Shown: positions 1-10,099, counted from the stretch's first letter. The stretch is DNA of 64,000 bases from Acidobacteriota bacterium (GCA_021325515.1 JAJPHC010000045.1:62001-126000); one strand, 5' to 3'. Translations and numbers: made by a program. The notes: generated by a model from the letters alone, not told the origin.

Positions 1-115
1 GCCCCAGACTCTGGCCCATGTGACTGGACGCACGCTCGTCGCTGGCGTGAGGCACGGCACTACGCGCGCGCAGCAGCGACGATCCAATCGTGGTCGTGTC
101 ATCGGATCGCGCACC

Positions 116-763
116 ATGAGCAAACGCCTGGCAGGAGTCGCGCTGTTGCTGGCGCTCGTCGTGCTCGCCGTCGCGCTTCATCCCCTGCACGATGTGCTGC
201 GCGGTTGGATGGACGCTGCGTCGAGCATCGCCGGCCTTCATCCGTATGCCGGCGCGCTGATCTTCATCCTGCTCTCGATGGTCTCGGCGATGGTCGCCTT
301 CTTCTCGACGGCGGCCGTGGTGCCCATCGGTGTCGCGTCGTGGGGGAAGGGCACGACGCTGTTGCTTCTCTGGTCGGGCTGGTGGCTGGGCGGTGCCGTC
401 ACGTATTGCATCGGCCGCTATCTGGGCCGCGGAGTCGTCGTGCACTTCATCGATGCGGCGCGCCTTCGCCGATACGAACGCGAATTCACGAAAATCGCAC
501 GATTGCCTCATGTGATCCTGCTGCAGCTCGCGCTGCCTTCGGAGATTCCAGGCTACGTCCTCGGCGTGCTTCGCTGCCGCGCGAGGATCTATCTGCTCGC
601 GCTCGCGATCGCGGAGCTGCCATTCGCATTCGGCGCCGTCTACCTCGGCGACAGCTTCCTTCGCGGTGAGCCTCTGCTGCTGATTGCAGTCGGAGCCGCG
701 GGCATCGCTTTCTGCTGGAGCGCCGCAACCGTTCTTCGCCACCGGCTGTCGGTCGAAACATGA
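116..763 (+). CDS. VTT/DedA-like (SNARE-associated) inner-membrane protein
   Basis: A 215-residue integral membrane protein. Hydrophobic segments lie at about residues 5-22, 40-65, 78-95, 150-175 and 185-205. The central stretch with a small-residue-rich loop (VPIGVASWGKG) followed by a glycine/arginine motif (CIGRYLGRG) resembles the VTT/DedA family, whose members act in lipid scrambling or membrane homeostasis; this assignment is moderate. I chose the ATG at 116 rather than the in-frame ATG at 20, because the 32 residues between them are Arg-rich and lack membrane character. The stop codon overlaps the ATG of the following P-type ATPase (ATGA), so the two are probably translationally coupled. 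Confidence 0.72.
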   Translation: MSKRLAGVALLLALVVLAVALHPLHDVLRGWMDAASSIAGLHPYAGALIFILLSMVSAMVAFFSTAAVVPIGVASWGKGTTLLLLWSGWWLGGAVTYCIGRYLGRGVVVHFIDAARLRRYEREFTKIARLPHVILLQLALPSEIPGYVLGVLRCRARIYLLALAIAELPFAFGAVYLGDSFLRGEPLLLIAVGAAGIAFCWSAATVLRHRLSVET

Positions 764-3219
764 ACGCCGGGCTCGACTCTCCGCATGCGGCCCACCGCGC
801 CGAGGTATTGACCGCGCTCGGGACGGAGATCGGGCGAGGGCTGTCGCGCGATGAGGTCGAATCGCGGCGGCGCCGGTCGGGCCCGAATGTCCTTCCGCGC
901 GTGAAGCGCAGACGCCTCGGCCGTATGCTCGCCGAGCAGCTGCTCAACATCATCGTGCTGCTGCTCGCGGCTGCCGCGGCGATCGCCTGGCTCACCGGCG
1001 ATCGGCTCGAGGCTGCGGCCATCGGCGTTGTGCTCGTCCTCAACTGCGTGATCGGATTCGTGACCGAGTGGGAGGCGGGACGTGCGCTCGACGCATTGCG
1101 CCGGCACATGCAGATCACGGCGCGCGTTCGGCGCGATGGAGTCGAGCAGACGATCGATGCGAGTGATCTCGTCCCCGGCGACATCGTCATCCTCTCTTCC
1201 GGAGATCGCGTGCCGGCCGATCTGCGGCTGCTCGAGGCGAATGCGCTGCGTGCGGAAGAGTCGCCGCTGACCGGCGAAAGCAAGAGCGTATTCAAGACGA
1301 GCGATCGAGTCGCGCTCGATACGTTGATCGCGGAACGATCGTCGATGCTCTTTCTCGGCACCGTCGTCACGAGCGGACGCGCGGTGGCGGTGGTCGTCGC
1401 AACAGGTGCTCACACGGAGCTTGGAAAGATCGGGAAGCTCGTCGTCGAAGTGCCCGAGGAACAGACGCCACTGCAGAAGAAGCTCGACGCTCTCGGGCGG
1501 CGCCTCGCGATGATCGTCATCTTCATCGCGATCGTCGTTGCGCTTGCCGGCTGGGCGCGCGGCGATCCGCTCTGGACCACGATCGAGGTGGCAATCAGCC
1601 TTGCCGTCGCCGCGGTGCCCGAGGCGTTGCCTGCGGTGACCACGTTCATTCTTGCGTTCGGAGTCCTCGCCATGGCGCGCCGCAATGCGATCGTCCGGCG
1701 GCTAACCTCGGTCGAGACACTGGGGTCAGCGACGGTGATCTGTTCCGACAAGACCGGGACGCTGACGCTGAATCGGATGACGGTCACGCGTGTCGAGCCG
1801 CCGGGATCACGCGCGATCGAGATCGCCGTGCTGTGCAGCGAAGCGACTCGCACGAGCGGTGATCCGACGGAAATCGCGTTCGTCGTCCGGGCCGGAGAAG
1901 ATGGCCTCGACGTGGAAGCGCTTCGCCGGCGCCATCCGCGCGTTGCGGAACTGCCGTTCGACGAGCACACGCGGCGAATGCTCACGATTCATCGCGACGG
2001 CGATCGGTTTCTCTACGCGTTGAAGGGCGCGCCGGCTGTCGTGCTTGGCGCGTGTGACGTCGATGAGGCGGAGCGAGCGAGCATCGCGGCGATGAACGAG
2101 GCGCTGGCAGCGGATGGGCTGCGCGTGCTCGCGATCGCGGAGAAGCATTCGGCCAGCGCCGGCGACGATCGCGAACATGGCTTCGCGTTCGTCGCGCTCG
2201 CCGGGATGCTCGATCCGCCGCGGCCCGGTGTCGCCGATGCGATTGCCACGGCGAAGCAGGCCGGCATTCGTGTCGTCATGCTCACCGGCGATCAGCTCCA
2301 CACCGCGAACGCAATCGCCGCGAAGATCGGACTCGAGCCCGCGGACGTGCGAGCACGCGTGTCGCCGGAAGAGAAGTTTCGAATCGTCGAAGAGCTGCAG
2401 GCGGGCGGGGCGATCGTCGCGGTGACAGGCGATGGCGTGAACGACGCGCCTGCGTTGAAGCGCGCCGACGTTGGCATCGCGATGGGGGAGCGAGGCACGG
2501 AAGTGGCGAAGGAAGCGGCGGACATCGTGCTGGCGGATGACGATTTCACGACGATCGTGCGAGCCATCGAGAGCGGCCGCGCGATCTACGCCAACATCGA
2601 GAAATTCGTCCACATGATGTTCTCCCACAACCTGGGGGAGGTCATCGCCGTCTTCGTGGCGATCATCGCCAGCAAGGGCCTGCCGCTGCTGCCTCTTCAG
2701 ATTCTCTGGATGAATCTCGTGACGGACGTCTTCCCCGCGTTCGCGCTTGCGCTCGAACCGCCGGACGAGGATGTGATGCGGCATCCGCCGCGCGATCCGC
2801 AGCGCTCGATGTTGTCGCGAGGATTTCTGCTGCTGATCGCGTGGCAGGGAGTGATGCTCGCGGCGATCGTGCTGGTCCTCTATTTCGATGCGGTGCGGCG
2901 TCATGGAGAAGGACCGCATGCGCGGACGGTCGCGCTCTTCGCGCTCGTTGCAGTGCAGATGGGCCACACGTTGAATTGCCGTTCGCGCGTGCGTAGCGCA
3001 TTCGCCGGACTCGCGAACAACCGGCACATCGCGTTCGCGATGATGACGGTCCTGCTGCTGCAACTGGCCGCCGTCGCCATCGCGCCGCTGCGCAACATCC
3101 TCGGGCTCGTCGTTCCGACGGCGCTCGACATGGCGCTGTGTGCGATCGCGATGGTGCTGCCGGTCGCGATCGTCGAGATCCAGAAGCGGATCGCGCGCGG
3201 CAGTCCCGCAATCCGCTAG
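760..3219 (+). CDS. P2A-type cation-transporting ATPase (Ca2+-ATPase-like)
   Basis: An 819-residue P-type ATPase that should couple ATP hydrolysis to cation export across the cytoplasmic membrane. It has an N-terminal cation ATPase domain, the TGES actuator loop (about residue 171), the M4 motif PEALPA (about 287), the phosphorylation motif DKTGTLTLN with Asp330, a KGAP nucleotide-binding motif, and TGDGVNDAP (about 555). M5 contains NLGE and M6 contains NLVTD, the oxygen ligands typical of SERCA/PMR1-like calcium pumps, so Ca2+ (or Mn2+) is the likely substrate. The C-terminal four-helix region ends in the amphipathic stretch usual for P2A pumps. The start overlaps the preceding membrane protein by 4 nt, and the stop overlaps the convergent stress-protein gene by 4 nt. 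Confidence 0.93.
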   Translation: MNAGLDSPHAAHRAEVLTALGTEIGRGLSRDEVESRRRRSGPNVLPRVKRRRLGRMLAEQLLNIIVLLLAAAAAIAWLTGDRLEAAAIGVVLVLNCVIGFVTEWEAGRALDALRRHMQITARVRRDGVEQTIDASDLVPGDIVILSSGDRVPADLRLLEANALRAEESPLTGESKSVFKTSDRVALDTLIAERSSMLFLGTVVTSGRAVAVVVATGAHTELGKIGKLVVEVPEEQTPLQKKLDALGRRLAMIVIFIAIVVALAGWARGDPLWTTIEVAISLAVAAVPEALPAVTTFILAFGVLAMARRNAIVRRLTSVETLGSATVICSDKTGTLTLNRMTVTRVEPPGSRAIEIAVLCSEATRTSGDPTEIAFVVRAGEDGLDVEALRRRHPRVAELPFDEHTRRMLTIHRDGDRFLYALKGAPAVVLGACDVDEAERASIAAMNEALAADGLRVLAIAEKHSASAGDDREHGFAFVALAGMLDPPRPGVADAIATAKQAGIRVVMLTGDQLHTANAIAAKIGLEPADVRARVSPEEKFRIVEELQAGGAIVAVTGDGVNDAPALKRADVGIAMGERGTEVAKEAADIVLADDDFTTIVRAIESGRAIYANIEKFVHMMFSHNLGEVIAVFVAIIASKGLPLLPLQILWMNLVTDVFPAFALALEPPDEDVMRHPPRDPQRSMLSRGFLLLIAWQGVMLAAIVLVLYFDAVRRHGEGPHARTVALFALVAVQMGHTLNCRSRVRSAFAGLANNRHIAFAMMTVLLLQLAAVAIAPLRNILGLVVPTALDMALCAIAMVLPVAIVEIQKRIARGSPAIR

Positions 3220-4502
3220 CCGATATCGTTCACGACGAGCACCGGTTGCATGCTCCGCGCGAGCAGATCTCCGGCGGTTGAGCCGAGCAGCAGCGACATT
3301 CGTGAATGGCCGTGATGCCCCACGACGATCATGCCGGCGTTCATGCGTGCCGCGGCCTGCAGGATCTCCAGCGATACCTCCGCACCCGCAACGACGTGGC
3401 GTTCGATCGTGAGATCCGGCGGCCAGGAGTCGGACCGCAGCGACTCGAGCTGCTTCGCTGCGGCCGCGAGCTCTTCCTCGCGCGGGACGACGTGGAGGAT
3501 CAGCACGCGCGCATCGCTCTTCGCGATGGAGATCGCCCACGCCACCGCGCGGTTCCCGCATGGCGAGAAGTCGGTGGCGGTGATGATCGTCCCGGCGCGA
3601 GGCACCTCCAGCGCGCGCAGCTCTTCTCCCGTGCTGTGGAATGGAATGCAGAGGACGTTCGTGTCGACGCCGTGAAGGACGCCATGCGCGACTGATTCAT
3701 GCCACAGGCGATCGAGTCCCTTGCGTTGATGCGTGCCGGCGATGATGAGATCCGTATTCTCGTCTTCCGCCACATCGGCAATGCGCTGCGATGTGCTGCC
3801 GAAGGTGAGGACCATGTTCGTGCGCACGGTGCCGCCGAGGTTCACCCGGTCGACGCGGCGCTGGAGCTCGGGGCGCAGATAGTTCTCGATCAGCGGATTC
3901 GCGCTGCGCCGGATCGGGTCGGGTATGCCGAGGCGTGCGTGTTCCGCCGGCGGATACTCGATGTAGGTCAGCTCGACGTTGCAGGGACCGAAGCCGGCGA
4001 GGAGCGACGAGCGCTCGAGCGCGTAGTCGGCGACCGGCGTCAGATCCGTTGCGATCATCACTTCGAGTGGCTTCTCGCCATGCAGCCACGTCCGGATCAC
4101 GTGGCCGCGGCGGATGATCAGCAGGGGATAGGGCGAGGTGCGCGCGAGCCGTTCCGCGACGCTGCCGATCAGCCAGTGAGCGGCGGGCGATTGCCCGCGG
4201 CCCCCGACGACGATGAGCGTCGTGTCGTCCGGCGCGTGGGCGAGGATCGATGCGGCCGGCGAGCCGGTGACGACTGCGGTCTCGAGGGTCACGCCGCGGC
4301 AATGTTGCACCGCGAGCTTTGCCAGTTCTTCCGTGCACGCGCCGCGGACGATCTCGCCATGGTTCTCAGCCGGATCGCTCGGCACCGGCTGCACGACATG
4401 GATCAGCAGCAGCCTCTCGCCGCGGCGGCCAGCCATCGCGGCCGCGGTCTGCAGCGCATCGACCGAGCTCTCGGAGAAATCGAAACCGCAGAGGATCGTC
4501 AT
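3216..4502 (-). CDS. Universal stress protein with three tandem USP domains
   Basis: A 428-residue cytoplasmic protein made of three USP units: about 1-135, 143-285 and 290-428. Domains 1 and 3 each keep the nucleotide-binding signature G-x2-G-x9-G-S/T (GRGQ...IGS and GHHGHS...GST). In domain 2 the equivalent stretch (GTHQRKGLDRLWHES) has lost the second half of the signature and probably does not bind ATP. Most bacterial USPs are single or tandem-double; three domains is less usual. The gene ends tail-to-tail with the P-type ATPase with a 4-nt overlap. Its role is probably stress adaptation; nothing here defines the ligand or partner. Confidence 0.88.
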   Translation of the reverse strand: MTILCGFDFSESSVDALQTAAAMAGRRGERLLLIHVVQPVPSDPAENHGEIVRGACTEELAKLAVQHCRGVTLETAVVTGSPAASILAHAPDDTTLIVVGGRGQSPAAHWLIGSVAERLARTSPYPLLIIRRGHVIRTWLHGEKPLEVMIATDLTPVADYALERSSLLAGFGPCNVELTYIEYPPAEHARLGIPDPIRRSANPLIENYLRPELQRRVDRVNLGGTVRTNMVLTFGSTSQRIADVAEDENTDLIIAGTHQRKGLDRLWHESVAHGVLHGVDTNVLCIPFHSTGEELRALEVPRAGTIITATDFSPCGNRAVAWAISIAKSDARVLILHVVPREEELAAAAKQLESLRSDSWPPDLTIERHVVAGAEVSLEILQAAARMNAGMIVVGHHGHSRMSLLLGSTAGDLLARSMQPVLVVNDIG

Positions 4503-4609
4503 GACGGCACTCTCCGGCGATTCGTTGCAGCGGGTCGAGGTCCGCGATCACGCGGCGAACGTGTTGAGAATCACGATGGAGTCCCGAATGAGCGAGAATC
4601 TCTCCCGGC

Positions 4610-5026
4610 GTGAAGAAGCTCATCCCCACACTCGCAGTGCTCGTGCTGGTGATCGCCGGCGCCTATGCGCACCGGCGCGAGCCCGTTCCGCATGGGCAAT
4701 CGGCTGTCGCCGCGGCGTACGAGAGACATCTCAGCCACGTTCGAGTCGAGGATCGCGGGAGCGTCGTCGCGATCCTTCCCGATGACGAGGAAGGGAGCCG
4801 GCATCAGCGCTTTCTCGTGCGGGCGAGCGATGGAACGACGGTGCTGATCGCGCACAACATCGATCTTGCGCAGCGCGTCGCGCCGCTGCATCGCGGCGAT
4901 CTGGTGGCGTTCAGCGGCGAATACATCTGGAATGCGAAGGGCGGCGTCGTTCACTGGACGCATCGCGATCCGGCAGGGCATCACGCGGCGGGCTGGATCA
5001 GGGTGAACGGCAGGACCTTTCAGTAG
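4610..5026 (+). CDS. DUF3465-type secreted protein
   Basis: A 138-residue protein with an N-terminal signal peptide or membrane anchor (about residues 1-21, MKKL then a hydrophobic run ending in AYAH). The mature part contains HQRFLVR, LIAHNIDLAQRV, GDLVAFSGEYIWN and VVHWTHRDP, the conserved segments of the DUF3465 family. This family has a small OB-like beta-barrel appearance and no established biochemical role. The gene starts 107 nt from the divergent universal stress protein gene. A 44-bp palindromic repeat begins 9 nt after its stop. Confidence 0.8.
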   Translation: MKKLIPTLAVLVLVIAGAYAHRREPVPHGQSAVAAAYERHLSHVRVEDRGSVVAILPDDEEGSRHQRFLVRASDGTTVLIAHNIDLAQRVAPLHRGDLVAFSGEYIWNAKGGVVHWTHRDPAGHHAAGWIRVNGRTFQ

Positions 5027-5035
5027 CAGGGTCGA

Positions 5036-5079
5036 GTTAAGTTGATTTTCCAGGTGTGACCCCCGAAAACCAACTTAAC
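5036..5079 (+). repeat. 44-bp palindromic repeat, copy 1 (forward)
   Basis: Imperfect palindrome with 15-nt arms: left arm GTTAAGTTGATTTTC, right arm GAAAACCAACTTAAC, 14-nt centre CAGGTGTGACCCCC. It lies between the DUF3465 and glucosidase genes, 20 nt upstream of the glucosidase start. A TATCCT hexamer at 5082-5087 directly follows it. The other copies are at 16405, 39156, 39219 and 40793. Confidence 0.9.
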
Positions 5080-5099
5080 GGTATCCTTCTCCCGTTCCG

Positions 5100-7868
5100 A
5101 TGAATGCAGAGAAGCGGCGGCTCTCGGGCGATGTGCACGCACTCGCCCTCTGGCGGAAGTGGGGTCCGTATCTTTCGGATCGCGCCTGGGGGACTGTGCG
5201 CGAGGACTACAGCACCGACGGCGATGCCTGGTCCTGGCTGCCGCACGATCTCGCGCGCTCCAAGGCATTTCGCTGGGGCGAGGATGGCATCGCCGGCTTC
5301 TGCGATCGCTACCAGATCCTCTGCTGGTCGCTCGCACTCTGGAACGAACAGGATCCGATTCTGAAGGAGCGCTTCTTCGGTCTCGTTCCGACCGAAGGGA
5401 ACCACGGCGAAGACGTCAAGGAGTATTACTTCTACGTCGACGCGCTGCCGTCGCATTCGTATCAGCGGATGCTCTACAAGTATCCGCAGCGCGCTTACCC
5501 ATATGGTCAACTGATTGACCAGAATCGCCGGCGCGGCCCGTTCGACCGCGAGTACGAACTGCTCGACAGCGGAGTCTTCGATGACGATGCCTACTTCGAC
5601 GTCGAGATCGAGGCGGCGAAGGAGGACGAAGAGACGCTCGTCTTCCGCATCACCGCGCACAATCGCGGCCGCGACCGCGCGCCGCTGCATGTGATCCCGC
5701 AGCTCTGGTTCCGCAACACCTGGTCCTGGAATGGCGAGGATGTGAAGACGCCGTTCATCCGCGCTGAAGGGTCGCGCTATCTGTTCGCCGACGACACCGA
5801 TGCGCCGCCGCTGGCCGGCCTGCTGCACAAGACGCAGGTCGGGCCGCGCATCCTCGACCTTCCCTCCGGCTCGCAGCGCCTCTTCACCGACAACGAGACG
5901 AACGCTCCGCGCGTGTATGGCGATTCAGCCCGCTCGCGCAGCCCGTTCGTGAAGGATGCCTTTCACCGGCGCATCGTTGGCGGCGATCGCGATGCCGTGA
6001 ATCCGGCGAACACCGGGACGAAAGCCTGCGGCTGGATGCGCTTCGAGATCGATGGCGGCGAGAAGGCCGTGATGCGTCTCGCGCTCCGCCCGGCCGATGC
6101 CGAACCATTCAACGACGCGCGCATCGATGAGGTGATCGCCGCGCGGCGCGGCGAAGCGGATGAGTTCTACGCCGCGATTCATCCGAAGCGCGCCTCCGAC
6201 GAAGAGAAAAACGTGCAGCGCCAGGCGTTCGCCGGCCTGCTCTGGACGAAGCAGAGCTACCTCTTCGACGTCGACGTCTGGATGGATGGCGACAATCCCG
6301 CTGCGCCGCCGCCGGAGTCACGGCATCGCGGACGCAACGCGCACTGGCGGCACCTCAACTCCATGCGCATCCTCTCCATGCCCGACAAATGGGAGTACCC
6401 CTGGTTCGCGGCGTGGGATCTCGCATTTCACTCGATCGTCTTCGCTCTGATCGACCAGCACTTCGCGAAAGAGCAGCTCTGGCTGATGCTCTTCGAGCAG
6501 TTCCAGCATCCGAACGGGCAGATCCCCGCATACGAGTGGGAGTTCTCCGATCTCAATCCGCCGGTGCACGCGTGGGCCGTCTGGCGCGTCTACAACATGG
6601 ATCGCATCCGCAACGGGAAGCCCGATATCGAGTTTCTCGAGAAGTGTTTCCACAAGCTGATGCTCAATTTCACCTGGTGGGTGAACAAGGTCGATCGCGA
6701 AGGCAACAACGTCTTCGAGGGCGGCTTCCTCGGGCTCGACAACATCGCGGTGTTCGATCGCAGCGAGAAGCTGCCCGGCGGTGCCACGCTCGAGCAGAGC
6801 GATGCCACCGGCTGGATGGGGATGTTCTGCCTCGTGATGATGCGCATCTCGCTCGAGCTGGCGAAGACGAATCCGGTCTACGAAGGGCTGGCGACGAAAT
6901 TCTTCGAGCACTACGTCTACATCGGCGCGGCGATGAAGATGGTGCGCGGCAACCGCACGCTGTGGGACGAGCAGGACGGATTCTTCTACGACCTGCTGCG
7001 CTTCCCGGACGGCACCGCGATTCCGTTTCGCGTCCGCTCGCTGGTTGGACTCATCCCGCTCTACGCGATCGAGAGGCTGGAGCGGAAGTGGATCGAGCCC
7101 TTCGATGTCTTCAGCGAGAATCTCGAATGGTTCATGAAGCATCGCCGCGACATCGTCGATCGCTGCGTGACGACGGTGGAGAGCGATCACGACGTCACGC
7201 ACGTGCTGGCCGTCGTCGATCAGGTGCAGCTGCAGCATCTGCTCGCGCGCATCGTCGACTCCGAGGAGTTCCTGTCACCGCATGGATTGCGGAGCCTGAG
7301 CAAATACCACAAGGAGCATCCGTTCGTGTTCGGCGAAAAGAGCGTCGGCTATGAGCCGGCGGAGGCGGTGGTGAAGCTCAAGGGAGGCAACAGCAACTGG
7401 CGCGGCCCGGTGTGGTTCCCGACGAGCTTCCTGATGATCGAGTCGCTGCGCAAACTGGAGAAGGCGTTCGGCAGCGTGCAGGTCGCGGTGCATGAGGAGG
7501 GAGCGGGTTCGGATCAGATGATCGACACGCGCGCCGAGGAGGGAATCGGCGCGGTGATGCGGACGCATGGGATGCGCATCGACACGCATGAGCGGCTTCT
7601 GCCGAAGTCGACGACGCTGAGCGGCGTCGCGCAGAAGCTCGCGGAGCGGATGATCGGAATCTTCCTCCCCGACGCCGAAGGCTATCGCCCTCTCTACGGG
7701 AAACGCGGAACGGTCGCGGCGGAACGCTTCGCGCACGACCCTCACTGGAAACATCTCGTCCTCTTCTTCGAGTACTTCCACGGCGACACCGGCGAAGGCC
7801 TCGGCGCCTCCCACCAGACCGGCTGGACCGCGCTCGTCGCAAGCCTCATCGACGAGTGGAGGATGTGA
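5100..7868 (+). CDS. GH63-type glucosidase (MGH1-like glycoside hydrolase)
   Basis: A 922-residue protein without a signal peptide. It matches the bacterial 'glucosidase' group related to mannosyl-oligosaccharide glucosidases (GH63). The N-terminal half is a beta-rich domain ([19 protein letters not shown], then [13 protein letters not shown]). The C-terminal (alpha/alpha)6-barrel half has the conserved stretches [39 protein letters not shown] and [17 protein letters not shown]. The length fits the ~880-930-residue bacterial members. It probably hydrolyses alpha-glucosidic bonds in the cytoplasm; the true substrate cannot be read from sequence. The region upstream of the ATG is pyrimidine-rich without a clear Shine-Dalgarno, and the 44-bp repeat sits 20 nt upstream. 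Confidence 0.88.
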   Translation: MNAEKRRLSGDVHALALWRKWGPYLSDRAWGTVREDYSTDGDAWSWLPHDLARSKAFRWGEDGIAGFCDRYQILCWSLALWNEQDPILKERFFGLVPTEGNHGEDVKEYYFYVDALPSHSYQRMLYKYPQRAYPYGQLIDQNRRRGPFDREYELLDSGVFDDDAYFDVEIEAAKEDEETLVFRITAHNRGRDRAPLHVIPQLWFRNTWSWNGEDVKTPFIRAEGSRYLFADDTDAPPLAGLLHKTQVGPRILDLPSGSQRLFTDNETNAPRVYGDSARSRSPFVKDAFHRRIVGGDRDAVNPANTGTKACGWMRFEIDGGEKAVMRLALRPADAEPFNDARIDEVIAARRGEADEFYAAIHPKRASDEEKNVQRQAFAGLLWTKQSYLFDVDVWMDGDNPAAPPPESRHRGRNAHWRHLNSMRILSMPDKWEYPWFAAWDLAFHSIVFALIDQHFAKEQLWLMLFEQFQHPNGQIPAYEWEFSDLNPPVHAWAVWRVYNMDRIRNGKPDIEFLEKCFHKLMLNFTWWVNKVDREGNNVFEGGFLGLDNIAVFDRSEKLPGGATLEQSDATGWMGMFCLVMMRISLELAKTNPVYEGLATKFFEHYVYIGAAMKMVRGNRTLWDEQDGFFYDLLRFPDGTAIPFRVRSLVGLIPLYAIERLERKWIEPFDVFSENLEWFMKHRRDIVDRCVTTVESDHDVTHVLAVVDQVQLQHLLARIVDSEEFLSPHGLRSLSKYHKEHPFVFGEKSVGYEPAEAVVKLKGGNSNWRGPVWFPTSFLMIESLRKLEKAFGSVQVAVHEEGAGSDQMIDTRAEEGIGAVMRTHGMRIDTHERLLPKSTTLSGVAQKLAERMIGIFLPDAEGYRPLYGKRGTVAAERFAHDPHWKHLVLFFEYFHGDTGEGLGASHQTGWTALVASLIDEWRM

Positions 7869-7877
7869 ATTTGGTTT

Positions 7878-8150
7878 CGCGGGCTCGCGGGCTCGCGGTG
7901 GGCCGCCGGGGCGCTGGGTTCGAGCACGAGCTTCTTCGGAGCCTTGAAAAGCGAAATGCAGAACGCAGAACGCAGAATGAAGAATTTAGAAAGAGCGACG
8001 CGCGAAGCGCCACATCAATTCTCAATTCTCAATTCTCAATTCTGCGTTCTGCGTTCTGCGTTTCGCTTTTTGGTAGCTCGAGCACAGGTTGCAGAAGGAA
8101 TCTCGCCGCAACCAACCGCGCGCCCGCGAGCCCGCGTACCCGCGTGCCCG
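7878..8150. repeat. Nested inverted array of 7-8 bp tandem repeats
   Basis: This region fills most of the 344-bp gap between the glucosidase (stop 7868) and the next gene (ATG 8213). Outer arms: repeats of GCGGGCTC at 7878-7898 face CCCGCGAG/CCCGCGTA repeats at 8118-8145. Inner arms: AAAAGCGAAATGCAGAAC followed by GCAGAAC repeats at 7947-7980 face CAATTCT and GTTCTGC repeats ending in TTTCGCTTTT at 8015-8070. The two halves are nearly reverse complements, so the region could fold into one long hairpin. Related sequence recurs at 60150 and 61877. I see no coding potential here. Confidence 0.8.
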
Positions 8151-8212
8151 CCCCGCTGCAGCGCAGCGTTAGTTCCCGACTTGTGTCACACTTCCCCACT
8201 TACGGAGGTGTT

Positions 8213-9547
8213 ATGCGTCCACGCCCATGGGTCGTACTCCTCGCGCTGGTTCCCTCCCTCGCACTCTTCGCCCAGAAGCAACCGAAGATCTCCGTGGCCG
8301 GCATTCGTGTCGTTGCGTACGGTCTTGGCGCCAACGGCAGCGAGTTGCACATCTTCAATGAGCAGCCCGGCACCACGATCGGCCTTGGCATCGTTGCGCC
8401 CGACGGGGCCGGGATCGTCGACATCGACGATCACGCCAGCCGCATCGACGCGCTCACCGACGACAAGGGAAAGAGCCTCCTCGAAGAAGGCCGCATCGGA
8501 CCCTTCCCGAAGATCAGTGAAGATCGCGGCTCCGCGATCATCGAGATCGAAACGCGCGGCCGGCCCTCGGTGGGCGCTTCGTCCATCAACCTGCAGGGCG
8601 CCGTCGCCATGATGCTCGCCAATGGAACGAAGAAGACGCGCATCCCGGCTCTGAAGCTGGAGCAGGGGAAGTCGATGAAGCTCGGCACGGCAACGATCTC
8701 CGTGAAGAGCGTGGCGCCAGGCGAAGAGTCGACGGATCTCACGCTCGCGTTGCCGCGCTCGACGATGAACAGCATCCGCGCAATCCGCTTTTTCGACACA
8801 AAGGGCGAAGCGATCGATGCGCATCGCACGAGCTCGGGCTACATGAACGAATCGGCGGAGATGGAGTTCGACGTCAAGACGAAGGACAAGACCGTCGCCG
8901 TCGAATACGAAGTCTGGCAGAACACGAAACAGGTGAAGGTCCCGTTCAAGCTCACCGCCGGCCTCGGCCTCGCGGGCGGCGAGAGTGCCCCGGCGTCATC
9001 ATCGTCCGCGGAAGCCGCACCGGCGCCTGCACCGAAACCGTCGCCGTCAACGCCTCCCGTCGTTGGACCCGGCGACGGCGCCGCGAGCCCGGATGCCGCG
9101 CTGGCGCAGCTTCGCAGCGGTTTCGCTGCCAGCAAGGGCCGCGACGTCCTCGCGGTCATCTATCCGAATGACCGCGGCACGTTCGTGCAGGGAATGGCAG
9201 TCATCGTCGCGTTCTCGATCCTCGGAAACATGGATGATCAGAAGGCGTCGGAAAAGGCTCAAAAAGACATCGACGCGATGTTCAGCAGGCACAAGGTGAA
9301 GCCGCCGCTCAACCGGCCGCCGGCCGAATTGTTCAAGGAAACGGATCTCTCCGCATTTCTCACCGACTGCGTGGCGTACCTGAAGGCGCATGTTCCGAAA
9401 GGGCAGGATGCGAATGAGCTCCTGCCCATTCCGAAGGGAAAGCTTCAGAATCTCAAGATCGAGGGCGACACCGCTGCAGGGAAGGTGGAGGAGAAGGACA
9501 TCAAGTTCGCGCGCGCCGGCAGCAAGTGGTTTCTGCGGATCGAGTGA
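8213..9547 (+). CDS. Secreted protein of unknown function with proline-rich linker
   Basis: A 444-residue protein starting at an ATG with a good Shine-Dalgarno (GGAGGTGTT just upstream). Residues 1-20 form a signal peptide ending near ALFAQ. Residues ~24-255 are beta-rich and may form one or two Ig-like or jelly-roll domains (GIRVVAYGLGANGSELHIFNE at the start). A low-complexity Ser/Ala/Pro linker (about 257-285) separates a helical C-terminal half that contains charged KAHVPKGQDANELLPIPKG and ends in KWFLRIE. I do not recognise the family. It is probably periplasmic or surface-located. The long repeat array immediately upstream may influence its transcription. Confidence 0.72.
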   Translation: MRPRPWVVLLALVPSLALFAQKQPKISVAGIRVVAYGLGANGSELHIFNEQPGTTIGLGIVAPDGAGIVDIDDHASRIDALTDDKGKSLLEEGRIGPFPKISEDRGSAIIEIETRGRPSVGASSINLQGAVAMMLANGTKKTRIPALKLEQGKSMKLGTATISVKSVAPGEESTDLTLALPRSTMNSIRAIRFFDTKGEAIDAHRTSSGYMNESAEMEFDVKTKDKTVAVEYEVWQNTKQVKVPFKLTAGLGLAGGESAPASSSSAEAAPAPAPKPSPSTPPVVGPGDGAASPDAALAQLRSGFAASKGRDVLAVIYPNDRGTFVQGMAVIVAFSILGNMDDQKASEKAQKDIDAMFSRHKVKPPLNRPPAELFKETDLSAFLTDCVAYLKAHVPKGQDANELLPIPKGKLQNLKIEGDTAAGKVEEKDIKFARAGSKWFLRIE

Positions 9548-10072
9548 TCACTCCTGCGGCTTCACGCCGAGGTAGCCGCCGGCCATCATGGCGGTATTCC
9601 AGACTTCACCCGACTCGATCGCAAACGATCGATCGAAGAGCTCTTCGGCCTTGGCGCGATCTCCCTTGAGCATGTAGTACGCGCCGAGCTCGGCGAGGCC
9701 CTTGTCGTCCTTCCGATTCATCGCGAGCGACTTCTCGAATGCTTCGCGTGCTTTGTCCCACTCGCCGGCTTCCCAGTAGACGCGGCCGATGCGCCACCAG
9801 TCCGTCGCTTCCGGTTTGCGCGATGTGACTTCGTCGAAGATCGCCTGTCCTTCGCTCTTCATTCCGGCGAGGTAATAGACGCGGCCGACACCGATGCGCT
9901 CCCAGCTTCCTTTTCCCGCCTGCTTGCGCGCGAGCTCGAGCAGCGCTTTGCCGGCATCCTTCGGCTGCCTGCCGTGATAAAGCGAGGGGTCGGCGCCTTT
10001 GGCCAGCGCAATTCCTGCGGCGACACCGAGCGTGAAAACGATGGCGACGACGATGAGTGATTTTCTGTTCAC
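9548..10072 (-). CDS. TPR-repeat protein with N-terminal membrane anchor
   Basis: A 174-residue protein with an uncleaved signal or anchor at about residues 5-24 (hydrophobic run ending GIALAKG). It then has three to four TPR-like helical hairpins, including WWRIGRVYWEAGEWDKAREAFEKSL and AELGAYYMLKGDRAKAEELFDRSF, with the usual W/L-G-Y-A-F-A-P spacing. I chose the GTG at 10072 because AAGGAG lies 6 nt upstream of it; upstream in-frame sequence is Arg-rich and overlaps the divergent phosphatase gene. TPR proteins act as scaffolds; no partner is evident. Confidence 0.75.
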   Translation of the reverse strand: MNRKSLIVVAIVFTLGVAAGIALAKGADPSLYHGRQPKDAGKALLELARKQAGKGSWERIGVGRVYYLAGMKSEGQAIFDEVTSRKPEATDWWRIGRVYWEAGEWDKAREAFEKSLAMNRKDDKGLAELGAYYMLKGDRAKAEELFDRSFAIESGEVWNTAMMAGGYLGVKPQE

Positions 10073-10099
10073 GATTTCTCCTTTAGACTCCCGGGCGTG

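Noticed and set aside
1-115. Possible tail of an upstream gene at the window edge
   Set aside because: Only a few codons before a stop; too short to support any call.
1807-3561. Long minus-strand open frame opposite the P-type ATPase
   Set aside because: Arg/His-rich low-similarity translation entirely opposite a conserved gene; no family features.
7878-8150. Repeat array considered as an insertion sequence or integron-like site
   Set aside because: No transposase, no target duplication seen, and the units are 7-8 bp microsatellites.
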